Positions 36,505-43,972 of a stretch of 64,000 nucleotides of DNA are shown here, piece after piece. Source of the DNA: an uncultured Bacteroidales bacterium (GTDB lineage: Bacteria > Bacteroidota > Bacteroidia > Bacteroidales > Salinivirgaceae). The stretch spans positions 90,804 through 154,803 of the forward strand of contig CALJOM010000011.1 of assembly GCA_937981765.1 (NCBI GenBank). The letters are read 5' to 3'. A program made the position numbers and the translations under genes. Position 1 is the stretch's first letter, and each line of letters opens with the position of its first letter. The notes under the pieces are model-generated. The model did no database searches. It was given only the letters and a program-made list of their open reading frames with translations, and had not been told where the DNA came from.

Positions 36505-37599
36505 ATGGGAATTTGGTCAAAACTCAGGGGTGAATTTATCGATATTATAGAATGGCTCGACCCAAGCCAGAACACCATGGCGTATCGATTCGAGCGCTAT
36601 AATAATGAAATAAAATACGGAGCTAAACTTACGGTTAGAGAATCGCAGGTGGCCGTTTTCATCAATGAAGGTCAATTGGCGGATGTGTTTACTCCTGGAA
36701 TGTACACTCTTACTACAGAAAACCTTCCCATACTTTCAACCCTAAAAGGTTGGAAATATGGATTTAATAGTCCGTTTAAAGCCGAAGTTTATTTTGTCAA
36801 CACCAAACAATTTACCGATTTGAAATGGGGCACCCCCAATCCAATAATGCTTCGCGACAACGAATTTGGCCCCATTCGGATACGGGCTTTTGGCTCCTAT
36901 GCTATTCAGGTTATCGATGCAGCCAAATTTATTCGAGGCATAGTTGGAACCGATGGAAATTTTACTTCAGAAAAAATTACCGAACAACTTAAAAACATTG
37001 CCATAACCCGGTTTACCGATGTAATCGGAGAAAGCCGAATTCCCATACTCGATTTGGCAGCTAATTACAACGAATTGTCGGCTTACTGCGAACAAAAAAT
37101 CAGACCCGATTTTGAGGAATACGGCATTAATCTTACAAAGTTTTTGGTTGCCAATATCTCTTTGCCACAAAATGTAGAAGAGGCTCTCGACAAAAGAAGC
37201 AGCATGGGTATAATCGGCGATTTAAATAAATACATTCAATATCAAACAGGAGAATCGCTGACTGCTGCGGCAAACAATCCATCCGGAGGAGGAGCTGCTA
37301 CCGGAATGGGGTTGGGGATGGGCTTTGCTATGGCTAACCAAATGGCAAACAGCTTAAATCAGGCACAATCAACACCCCCTCCTGTTCCTCCGGCAATCAC
37401 CTTTTATGCCGTGATTAACGGACAACAAGCCGGTCCTTACGATTTGAACACCATCCGCAATCTAATTCAGAGTAATCAGATAACCCGTGAGACGTTAGTT
37501 TGGCGTCAAGGGATGGATAATTGGCAGACTGCCGGACAGTTACCAGAATTGGTATCTTTGTTCAGTCAAACGCCACCTCCAATACCTCCGGTTGGTTAG
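36505..37599 (+). CDS. SPFH-domain protein with C-terminal GYF_2 domain
   Basis: The 364-residue protein has an SPFH/YdjI-like domain (residues about 20-240: KLTVRESQVAVFINEGQLAD, then GSYAIQVIDAAKFIRGIVGT). A Gly/Ala-rich hinge (about 250-285) and a Pro-rich bridge lead to a GYF_2 domain (about 295-355: FYAVINGQQAGPYDLNTIRN ... VWRQGMDNWQTAGQL). It ends in a second Pro-rich tail. SPFH proteins scaffold membrane microdomains, and the GYF_2 domain is thought to bind prolines or partners. It is followed 15 bp later by a zinc-ribbon membrane protein. The pair resembles B. subtilis YdjI and YdjG, which act with PspA in membrane stress; that role is inference here, and no pspA is adjacent. Confidence 0.86.
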   Translation: MGIWSKLRGEFIDIIEWLDPSQNTMAYRFERYNNEIKYGAKLTVRESQVAVFINEGQLADVFTPGMYTLTTENLPILSTLKGWKYGFNSPFKAEVYFVNTKQFTDLKWGTPNPIMLRDNEFGPIRIRAFGSYAIQVIDAAKFIRGIVGTDGNFTSEKITEQLKNIAITRFTDVIGESRIPILDLAANYNELSAYCEQKIRPDFEEYGINLTKFLVANISLPQNVEEALDKRSSMGIIGDLNKYIQYQTGESLTAAANNPSGGGAATGMGLGMGFAMANQMANSLNQAQSTPPPVPPAITFYAVINGQQAGPYDLNTIRNLIQSNQITRETLVWRQGMDNWQTAGQLPELVSLFSQTPPPIPPVG

Positions 37600-37614
37600 A
37601 AAACGAAACAATTC

Positions 37615-38727
37615 ATGGATGAAGAAAACCTAAGTCAGAATCTGCAATCACAGGTGCAGTGCCCGAATTGTGGCGGCACCCTTGTGTATCTCCCTGGAAG
37701 TAAATCGCTACAATGCGAACATTGTTCCAGCCAAGTGACTATTGAAGAATCCCCTGAAAAGGTTGAGGAAATTGATTTTGAAGCTTATCTGAAACAAAAC
37801 CCAACCGATTTAGCAACAGAAATTGTTTTTGCCACCAGGTGTCAAAGTTGTGGAGCCATAGTTAAACTCGACCGTAATATTGTTTCCGACCGATGCCCCT
37901 TTTGTAGCAGTGTTTTGATTATCAAAAATAACGAATTTTACAATCGTGTTAAACCCGGAGCAATACTCCCATTTCAGATTACAAAGGCTGAAGCCTTCAA
38001 TCAATTTAAACGGTGGTTGAAAAATCTATGGTTTGCTCCCAACAAGCTTGTAAAAACCGTTTCATCGATTGAAAATTTCACGGGTGTTTATATCCCTTTT
38101 TGGACCTATGATGCTGATACATTTACCACCTATCGGGGAGAGAGAGGAGATATTTATTACGTTACGGAAACCTATACTGATTTTGAAAATGGGAAACCAG
38201 TTACTAAAACCCGTACTGTGACCAAAATTCGATGGACTCCTGTAAGCGGTCGATTTTCCCGATTTTTTGATGATGTTTTGGTTTTAGCATCTCAATCGCT
38301 TCCCAAAGAAAAAACCGAACAACTTGAACCATGGGATCTTGAGAATTTAGTTCCTTACGACGAACGGTATCTAAGTGGTTATCGTGCGGAAACGTATCAG
38401 ATAGATCTTAAAGAGGGGTTTAGTCGGGCTCAAAGTGTAATTGAAAGTGCAATTACTGCCGAAATAAAGCAGCGTATTGGAGGAGACCGTCAACGAATTC
38501 TCTCTTGTAACGTAAAGTATTCCAAAATCACTTATAAGCACATATTTTTGCCCGTTTACATTAGTTCCTATAAATACGGTAAAAAGCTTTATCAATTTTT
38601 AGTTAACGCTCGTACGGGTGAAGTTCAGGGAGAGCGCCCTTATAGTTTTTGGAAAATCTTTTTTACCGCATTGCTGGGAATTGCTTTGCTGGTTGGTTTG
38701 TGGTATTGGATAAAAGAGTTGGGATAG
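37615..38727 (+). CDS. Zinc-ribbon membrane protein (YdjG-like)
   Basis: The 370-residue protein has two N-terminal zinc ribbons: CPNCGG with CEHCSS (residues about 19-42), and CQSCGA with CPFCSS (about 79-100). A long alpha/beta domain follows (RWTPVSGRFSRFFDDVLVLA is typical), and a single membrane helix near the C-terminus (FFTALLGIALLVGLWYWI). It is often misannotated as a primosomal or helicase-like protein because of the ribbons; no helicase motifs are visible. It is co-transcribed with the SPFH-GYF gene 15 bp upstream, so the two probably work together at the membrane. Confidence 0.82.
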   Translation: MDEENLSQNLQSQVQCPNCGGTLVYLPGSKSLQCEHCSSQVTIEESPEKVEEIDFEAYLKQNPTDLATEIVFATRCQSCGAIVKLDRNIVSDRCPFCSSVLIIKNNEFYNRVKPGAILPFQITKAEAFNQFKRWLKNLWFAPNKLVKTVSSIENFTGVYIPFWTYDADTFTTYRGERGDIYYVTETYTDFENGKPVTKTRTVTKIRWTPVSGRFSRFFDDVLVLASQSLPKEKTEQLEPWDLENLVPYDERYLSGYRAETYQIDLKEGFSRAQSVIESAITAEIKQRIGGDRQRILSCNVKYSKITYKHIFLPVYISSYKYGKKLYQFLVNARTGEVQGERPYSFWKIFFTALLGIALLVGLWYWIKELG

Positions 38728-38784
38728 TGACATAACTAAAACTTTTATCAAAAATTAGCTCTGACTCATGGTGAATGCTCCCTG

Positions 38785-38825
38785 AAAAAATATCGGGATG
38801 ACCCCTGATGTAAAGGGTCATCCCG
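38785..38825 (-). terminator. Intrinsic terminator of the accessory-block transcript (minus strand)
   Basis: CGGGATGACCC (38794-38804) pairs perfectly with GGGTCATCCCG (38815-38825) over a 10-nt loop. On the minus strand it is followed by ATATTTTTTC (38784-38793 reversed), so it terminates minus-strand transcription from the lipoprotein gene ending at 38842. On the plus strand no T tract follows. Confidence 0.85.
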
Positions 38826-38841
38826 GAAAAGATTCACCCCA

Positions 38842-39405
38842 TTAATTATCGGTTCGTAATTCTATTCCATCGGCGACTATTTTTACTGTTTCGGTAAATT
38901 CTGAACCGGTAACTATTAGTTTTTTATCGAAACGTACGTTAGTGAAGTAGTCAATATCGGGATATTTTTCTACCAAAGATACAAACGCAAAGTGGTTACC
39001 TAAAATTCTGGGTGTAATATTTTCTTTTTCAACCCCAAGAGAAGACAACAATGAAGACAAACCTGTTGATCCTACGATAGTAGGAATCTCTTGATATAAG
39101 GGGACGTTAACAACATTTTCATTGTGTAAATTCCCTATTAAATTAATTTGGTCCGGAATTATGGAGCCAATATGCATAACATTGTCTTTTTTGTCAAGGT
39201 GGTAAACTTTTTTGCCTTTCTTGTATGCACCCGTTAACGTAACTTCAGCAGATAAATTTTTTTGAATCGAAAAATCTTTTGCTGAAAGGGGCTCAAATTC
39301 AATTGGGAGCATATTTTTATGGATTATGAGTTCTTGATTCGAAACACAAGAAGTGCCCCAAATCATGACTCCTATGGTGGATAATAAAAGTACTTGCTTT
39401 CTCAT
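38842..39405 (-). CDS. Lipoprotein of unknown function (tandem paralogue 1)
   Basis: I do not recognise a named family. The 187-residue protein has a lipoprotein signal (MRKQVLLLSTIGVMIWGTSC, Cys20). The C-terminal third (VEKYPDIDYFTNVRFDKKLI) parallels EEHPEFDYVINIRTRKNYTL in the gene just upstream, and both proteins share size, lipobox and layout, suggesting tandem duplication and divergence. A short mid region (VYHLDKKDNVMHIGSI) is predicted beta. It is the last gene before a strong minus-strand terminator and probably ends the transcript that begins upstream in the block. Confidence 0.75.
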   Translation of the reverse strand: MRKQVLLLSTIGVMIWGTSCVSNQELIIHKNMLPIEFEPLSAKDFSIQKNLSAEVTLTGAYKKGKKVYHLDKKDNVMHIGSIIPDQINLIGNLHNENVVNVPLYQEIPTIVGSTGLSSLLSSLGVEKENITPRILGNHFAFVSLVEKYPDIDYFTNVRFDKKLIVTGSEFTETVKIVADGIELRTDN

Positions 39406-39416
39406 ATATTTCGAAG

Positions 39417-39839
39417 TTAATTTTGGTTAAGAATTGTCCCTTTGCAATTCACGATGGTTTCTGTGTTTAGAACCTTAAATAAGAAATAGTTCTTCAAGGT
39501 GTAATTTTTACGTGTTCTGATGTTGATTACATAGTCAAATTCTGGATGTTCCTCAAGAATACGATAAAGAGAAATCTTCACAGAGGGATCGTCGGAGTAA
39601 TATCCATTTACATATCCCAGTCTTGCTACCCTCTTATTTTCACCCATAATTTTTGCCCACTTGAAGATAAGAAGTGCTTGTACTACTTTAACATTCACGC
39701 TAGCTGACACATCGTTAGTAATTTCGTACTGGCTGCGATCTAATGTCAGTGGAGGAAGAGGAACTACGGAACGGTTGGCCTCATTCAAAGTTGTTTTACA
39801 CGAACTTAGTAGCAGTCACTTTTTGAGGTTTAGGTTCAT
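39417..39839 (-). pseudogene. Lipoprotein gene (tandem paralogue 2) interrupted by in-frame TGA in the signal sequence
   Basis: The downstream reading frame (123 codons from a TTG at 39788) is open, but the natural start appears to be ATG 39839. From it the frame reads MNLNLKK, then an in-frame TGA at 39816-39818, then LLLSSCKTT with a lipobox Cys and the open remainder. A canonical promoter lies immediately upstream (39847-39879), placing transcription start near that ATG. The encoded protein resembles the neighbouring lipoprotein downstream. Without the TGA it would be a normal, though short-signalled, lipoprotein; with it, export should fail. A sequencing error or a later weak start (TTG 39788) are the alternatives. 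Confidence 0.62.
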
Positions 39840-39846
39840 ACAGGCG

Positions 39847-39879
39847 CAAAAGTATTCTCGGAGAGTAAATTTTACCAAA
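39847..39879 (-). promoter_or_regulatory. Bacteroidota-type promoter upstream of interrupted lipoprotein gene
   Basis: On the minus strand TTTG (39879-39876), 21-bp spacer, TACTTTTG (39854-39847) match both promoter boxes. The ATG at 39839 follows by only 7 bp, suggesting an almost leaderless message. Confidence 0.62.
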
Positions 39880-39945
39880 GGAGAAAGAGAAAAAAGTCCC
39901 ACTTTTCAGAAAGTGGAACTTAAAGTTAAACTGGCACGATATTTA

Positions 39946-40539
39946 TTAGTTGTTATCTTCTTCATTTAGTTGTTGTTCCCTGTTTAGATACTCTTCCAGT
40001 GCATAAGATTCGGCGGCGGGGTCTAGATCTAAAATATCGGAGTAATGGGTTTTCAAAAATTCAATTACTTTATGCGTTTGAGGGCTAAAAAGGTAGTGGG
40101 TAATTTTCAGAGATTTTCCGTAGAGCCAATTTTTTACGCCTCTGAAATCAAAACGGGCATAATCGTGATAGTAAAATAAGAATCTAATTCTGGTTCGCCC
40201 AAAACCTTTAAAATTAAGAATATTCTCCTTAACTACCTTTATATTTTTAAGGTTGCTTTTCCATATTATAATTTCTTCGTTACTATCGCCAATGGTAATG
40301 ATAATTTTGTTGGTATCAAGTTCAAACCTTCGAATGGCAAAGAATTTAAATAATAAAAACGATGGAATAAAAATCTGGGCCATACAGTAAATAAATATTA
40401 GACTGTCGACCCAATCGGAGGTAATTTTATGCCATGCTAATATAAGTACTCCAAAAAAAATTGTTCCGCTTATAATATAATAATCCAACCAAGTTTGTGT
40501 AAAAATTAACTTTTCATTTTGTGAATTTTTCTGTTCCAT
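39946..40539 (-). CDS. Two-TM protein with PH-like cytoplasmic domain (copy A)
   Basis: I do not recognise a named family. The 197-residue protein has two membrane helices (about 22-42 and 47-68), then a beta-rich segment with FELDTNKIIITIGDSNEEII and NLKNIKVVKENILNFKGFGR, reminiscent of bacterial PH-like domains. The C-terminal part (IEFLKTHYSDILDLDP) is helical and acidic. Two other genes in this block (42111-42641 and 43366-43869) have the same layout of two helices followed by a short beta-rich tail and a helix. They may be distant paralogues. It is 8 bp downstream of the outer-membrane-like gene, so in the same transcript. Function unknown. Confidence 0.72.
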   Translation of the reverse strand: MEQKNSQNEKLIFTQTWLDYYIISGTIFFGVLILAWHKITSDWVDSLIFIYCMAQIFIPSFLLFKFFAIRRFELDTNKIIITIGDSNEEIIIWKSNLKNIKVVKENILNFKGFGRTRIRFLFYYHDYARFDFRGVKNWLYGKSLKITHYLFSPQTHKVIEFLKTHYSDILDLDPAAESYALEEYLNREQQLNEEDNN

Positions 40540-40547
40540 ACGAATCG

Positions 40548-41543
40548 TTATCTTTTAAAATCAACATTTATTTTGAATGCAAAACTGAATATATTTCTGA
40601 TACCCCGCAATAGTGGATCTTTAAACCCATCGTTGTATTTAAAAATAAAATAAGCGTAACCCCCGTCGGGTTGTTTTTCCTTGTAACCAACAGACCCTCC
40701 CAATTTGTGAAAATCGTCGTAGCAAAGCCCCAGCAATAAAAAATCAATTGTAAACTCGGCCATGTAGGTAAGGTTTTTAGCTGGGTTCTGTGCTACATGT
40801 TCTAGGGCGGACATAATTTTATCTTGTTTATCGAAGAATGTTGAAATGGCCATATCGACAGTAATGCTTGAACCATCTATTTTTGAAACGATAGCCAATT
40901 TATTAATTTCCTGGGTTGATAAACCTAAGTCGCGGATGTTTTGTTGATATAGAAGTCCATGATATAATTGATAGTTGCCGATTTTGTATTTGTATTCAGC
41001 TTTTGTGAATAAATATTCCCGAAGTTGGGTCCGGAAGTTGAGCGATACGCGGGGAATGTTTAAGTTGTATTGAAAAAATGGTCGAAGTTTTAGTCTTTCG
41101 TAGTCGTAATTAACATAGCCCCAAGAAATGGGATATTGCAGGTATTCAAAGGCACTATGCGTGGCATATATGGCATATAAACCGCCGCTAAATGAGCCAA
41201 ATTTGCTAGTGTATCCATAGCCGAAGTATGCACGGTTTACGTATCCCATATTATCTTGTGGTTTCGACCAGTTAAACTGTTGTACACAAAGATTATAACC
41301 TCCGAATAGTGACTCATTCTCGAATTGAAAACTTCCATAAAGTTGGAACAAAAATACACCCCCTACGTTGGTTTCATCTCCGAAATAGAAATCCATGTTG
41401 TACACCCCAAAAGATTTCTTGGTTCGGAATTCGTACAGTTGATTTTGAAACAAGAAGTTTTCGTAATCGTACATATTCGGTTTTTGGGCTAAAAGACTAA
41501 CTACACCCAAAAGTATATTTAAAGTTGATAGAATTCTTTTCAT
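40548..41543 (-). CDS. Exported beta-barrel-like protein of unknown function
   Basis: The 331-residue protein has a signal peptide (MKRILSTLNILLGVVSLLAQ) and then alternating aromatic-rich strands (FGSFSGGLYAIYATHSAFEY, YKYKIGNYQLYHGLLYQQ) ending in KINVDFKR, consistent with a small outer-membrane barrel. The pattern, size and aromatic termini are the evidence; I cannot name the family. Its ATG overlaps the TGA of the lipoprotein gene upstream by 4 bp (ATGA), a strong sign of operon structure and translational coupling. It is part of the minus-strand accessory block. Confidence 0.74.
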   Translation of the reverse strand: MKRILSTLNILLGVVSLLAQKPNMYDYENFLFQNQLYEFRTKKSFGVYNMDFYFGDETNVGGVFLFQLYGSFQFENESLFGGYNLCVQQFNWSKPQDNMGYVNRAYFGYGYTSKFGSFSGGLYAIYATHSAFEYLQYPISWGYVNYDYERLKLRPFFQYNLNIPRVSLNFRTQLREYLFTKAEYKYKIGNYQLYHGLLYQQNIRDLGLSTQEINKLAIVSKIDGSSITVDMAISTFFDKQDKIMSALEHVAQNPAKNLTYMAEFTIDFLLLGLCYDDFHKLGGSVGYKEKQPDGGYAYFIFKYNDGFKDPLLRGIRNIFSFAFKINVDFKR

Positions 41544-42094
41544 AGGGCTATGTCGTTAAAGCTGTTAGGCATGTTGTTAAATGTTGGGCTAGCTACTGAG
41601 TCGGGTAAAAATGCATCGTTTGTGGTAGGTGCGACTGGGAATTGGGTTTGTTGTCCTCCGGTTGTTGGCAGGATCACCGTTAAATTTTGCACATCGAAAA
41701 TAGCATCGGAGGAGTGTTTTAGGAGCCAAACTTCATGAAATCGAACATTCGAGCTATCGCGTTTCGATAGCAATCTTAGGTACATATCGTCGGGTTTATT
41801 AGCTTCCCCTGAATAGTGAAAAATATCGTAGCTCACAAAGTCTTCTTTGAGAAATAGAACTTCATTGAAATGATTATATGTTCCATCGCGATTGGGGCAA
41901 TAGTATAAAGCATTTCCTTCAATCCAAAATACGTTATATTTCCCATTTTTGAATTGGATAAAAGCGTGTTGTATTCCGGGACGCATTTGGGCATCCTTTA
42001 TATACCAGGTGCCTTCAAAGTCTTTTTTCCTGACGGTATCACACGAGATTAATAAAGATAGAAAAAATAACAATGATAATTCTTTTGGTCTCAT
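41540..42094 (-). CDS. Lipoprotein of unknown function
   Basis: The 184-residue protein has a lipoprotein signal (MRPKELSLLFFLSLLISC, Cys18) followed by FEGTWYIKDAQMRPGIQHAF, a lipocalin-like start, then strands such as YCPNRDGTYNHFNEVLFL. The C-terminal about 40 residues are Pro/Thr/Asn-rich and probably disordered. I do not recognise a named family. Its stop overlaps the start of the beta-barrel-like gene by 4 bp, and it follows the two-TM gene at 42111-42641 by 16 bp, so all are in one transcript. A partnership with the barrel protein is a reasonable inference. Confidence 0.75.
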   Translation of the reverse strand: MRPKELSLLFFLSLLISCDTVRKKDFEGTWYIKDAQMRPGIQHAFIQFKNGKYNVFWIEGNALYYCPNRDGTYNHFNEVLFLKEDFVSYDIFHYSGEANKPDDMYLRLLSKRDSSNVRFHEVWLLKHSSDAIFDVQNLTVILPTTGGQQTQFPVAPTTNDAFLPDSVASPTFNNMPNSFNDIAL

Positions 42095-42110
42095 GTTTTT
42101 TGGGGTTTTA

Positions 42111-42641
42111 CTATTCTGAAAAATTGTTGTTCTTATTCAATGTAGAGTGTTTATTATGGTTGATGTTTATATTACGTTGGTCATCAATCAGATGTGGCAA
42201 TCTGCTGTTAAAGAATGCGATAAGTTGTATAATTTTTGAATTATTGGGGTATTGTGTGAATGAGGTCACTGACGGCGTGGTTGTTATGGCGCTTTTGTTT
42301 TTGAAAAATACGGTTATTCTGAGGGTATAGCCACATTTTAAATCTTTGGTTTCTGAAACTAGTATTTTTTCAATTAGTTTAAAATCGATGGTTTGTTCTT
42401 TATGGAATGGTTTGTTGATTAATATTCTATCCTCGTAGATTAGGGCTTGGTTAATATCTAGGAAGTAGAGAAAAATGGTTGCAAGTAGAAGTATTAAGCA
42501 AACAACGAGCAATAGCCAGGCATCGGAGAAATGATCCTTTGCCATGGAGTAGGCTATTCCTGCAATTAATGCAAAAGCTAAAAAAATTTTTATTCCAGTC
42601 CATTTTTTAGGTCGAAAAATTATGGGAAAAGTGGTTTTCAT
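42111..42641 (-). CDS. Two-TM protein with PH-like cytoplasmic domain (copy B)
   Basis: The 176-residue protein has two membrane helices (about 17-33 and 41-62), then LIYEDRILINKPFHKEQTID and LIEKILVSETKDLKCGYTLR, a beta-rich PH-like segment, and a final helix (IIQLIAFFNSRLPHLIDD). It has the same layout as the genes at 39946-40539 and 43366-43869. Such proteins resemble the variable small membrane proteins seen near toxin or secretion loci, some of which are immunity proteins, but nothing here demonstrates that. It starts about 50 bp downstream of the WD40 pseudogene. Confidence 0.72.
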   Translation of the reverse strand: MKTTFPIIFRPKKWTGIKIFLAFALIAGIAYSMAKDHFSDAWLLLVVCLILLLATIFLYFLDINQALIYEDRILINKPFHKEQTIDFKLIEKILVSETKDLKCGYTLRITVFFKNKSAITTTPSVTSFTQYPNNSKIIQLIAFFNSRLPHLIDDQRNININHNKHSTLNKNNNFSE

Positions 42642-42689
42642 AACTAATTTTTTTTCGAGTAAAAAGAGTGGGGAAGAAAATATTTTTTG

Positions 42690-43332
42690 TCAGGGATAAG
42701 ATCGCGATACCGTTTTGATCAGTTCTCTTGTTAACAATTTTTTAATGGTTTGAGAGAGGAAAGTGCCCAAGGCTATTAAAGTATTCTTATTTGTTTCAAA
42801 TAGACTTTTACTCGTAAAGATGAGAAGATTTTGGATTGGGGAATGCACTATAGAGGAAATTCCGTTGGGATGGATTTCTTTAAGATTTTCGATTATTTTC
42901 CCGTTGGTTATATCCCAGATAAGAACATTTCTCTTTGAATCGCTGGATAGTAAGGATTTTCTCTGGTATAAAGGCCATGGCTGATACTTCCGCAATATGT
43001 TCCTTAAATCGTAATTTTTTTTCCTGACGCAAAGTCCTCTACTCCCCAACGATCTATCATCGGAGGAACATAACAAGATCTCATTTTTTGACGCTATTAC
43101 CTGCATGCTTGGGTATGTTTAGCGAGTGTTTTTATCTTTGTTAGCGAAGATATGTTCGATATTTTTAGGGTTTGATCCAAAGAATTGGTTGCGATATTTT
43201 TTTCGGGGGTGGTTGAGGCTGTGGTGGTATAACGAGCCATGAGCGGTTGTAACATATTTGGGGTGTGGTTTGTGAAAACGAATGGGATATGGCAAGAAGA
43301 ATAAATGTAGAAAGGTAAAGCCGATTTCTCAT
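42690..43332 (-). pseudogene. Degraded WD40-repeat gene with multiple frameshifts
   Basis: No single frame covers this stretch, but the three minus-strand frames joined give one WD40 protein. ATG 43332 starts a clean signal peptide (MRNRLYLSTFILLAISHSFS). After a frame change comes STTPEKNIATNSLDQTLKIS, then NEILLCSSDDRSLGS, then EVSAMAFIPEKIL in another frame, then SSDSKRNVLIWDITNGKII and NGISSIVHSPIQNLLIF. These correspond to successive WD40 blades (xHxxxVxxxxFSPDGxxxxSxSxDxxxxIWDxxxGK). At least four frame changes and lost Trp/Gly positions mark it as decayed. The intact relative is the WD40-caspase gene at 43973-48925. It could be a fragment of a second such gene. Confidence 0.8.
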
Positions 43333-43365
43333 ACTTATACAACCCCTGTTAAGCACCTTAATAAT

Positions 43366-43869
43366 TTATTTGGGTTGAGACATTTTTTTTAAAAACTCAA
43401 TTATTCGATCTGTATTTTTTTCGGGGGAGAGTTCAAATACTTCGTTTACTGTAAATTCTATTTTTCCCTTGAAGAAAGGTTTATCAATCTCTTTTTTATC
43501 CAACAGTAGGGTAAATCTAATTTGATTAGTTTTTTCGGGTGGTTGATCAATTTCTACGGAGAGCACCTTGTCCCAGTCTAGGTAATGTTCGTTAAGCTCA
43601 TAATCAATGAGTACCAAATGGTTTGAAAAAATTACCAACGTTTTAAATGGATTCGAAAATAGTTTATAACCCAACCATGAAAATGCTGATACCATTCCCA
43701 AAATTACAAGGATGAATATCAGGCTGTCTTGATTCATTTCTATCCCAAAAATACTTTTGGCAATGATTAGAAAAAGAGTAATTACCAGAAATCCCCACAG
43801 GATTAATTGTGGAAATCTTGATTTAGTGTGGAGAAATACTGTAAAGGATTCGTTGGTTGTAATATTCAT
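43366..43869 (-). CDS. Two-TM protein with PH-like cytoplasmic domain (copy C)
   Basis: I choose ATG 43869 (MNITTNESFTVFLHTKSRFP). A TTG at 43902 in the same frame lies inside a promoter element and is unlikely. The about 167-residue product has two membrane helices (about 22-43 and 48-70), then VIFSNHLVLIDYELNEHYLD and VLSVEIDQPPEKTNQIRFTL, a PH-like beta segment, and ends in a short helix (RIIEFLKKMSQPK). Layout matches copies A and B. It lies between the WD40-caspase gene and the WD40 pseudogene, suggesting the small proteins and the WD40 genes travel together. Function unknown. Confidence 0.72.
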   Translation of the reverse strand: MNITTNESFTVFLHTKSRFPQLILWGFLVITLFLIIAKSIFGIEMNQDSLIFILVILGMVSAFSWLGYKLFSNPFKTLVIFSNHLVLIDYELNEHYLDWDKVLSVEIDQPPEKTNQIRFTLLLDKKEIDKPFFKGKIEFTVNEVFELSPEKNTDRIIEFLKKMSQPK

Positions 43870-43899
43870 GTTTTTTTTGTAAAAATAGGGGAGCTTGAT

Positions 43900-43907
43900 C
43901 AAAATTA
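43900..43907 (-). promoter_or_regulatory. Bacteroidota -7 promoter element upstream of two-TM copy C
   Basis: TAATTTTG on the minus strand matches TAnnTTTG, 30 bp before ATG 43869 and 65 bp after the caspase gene's stop. It may allow the small genes to be expressed apart from the caspase gene. Confidence 0.45.
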
Positions 43908-43972
43908 GATTGTTTTTGCTGCTGAAGTAATTCCCATTTTACAGAAAGTGAGATTAATTTTAAAGACTTTTA

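Noticed and set aside
43097..43342. 81-residue minus-strand ORF
   Set aside because: Its C-terminal half is a WD40 blade belonging to the same pseudogene in another frame.
43165..43356. 63-residue minus-strand ORF with a signal peptide
   Set aside because: It is the signal-peptide end of the frameshifted WD40 gene, so it is included in that pseudogene and not called separately.
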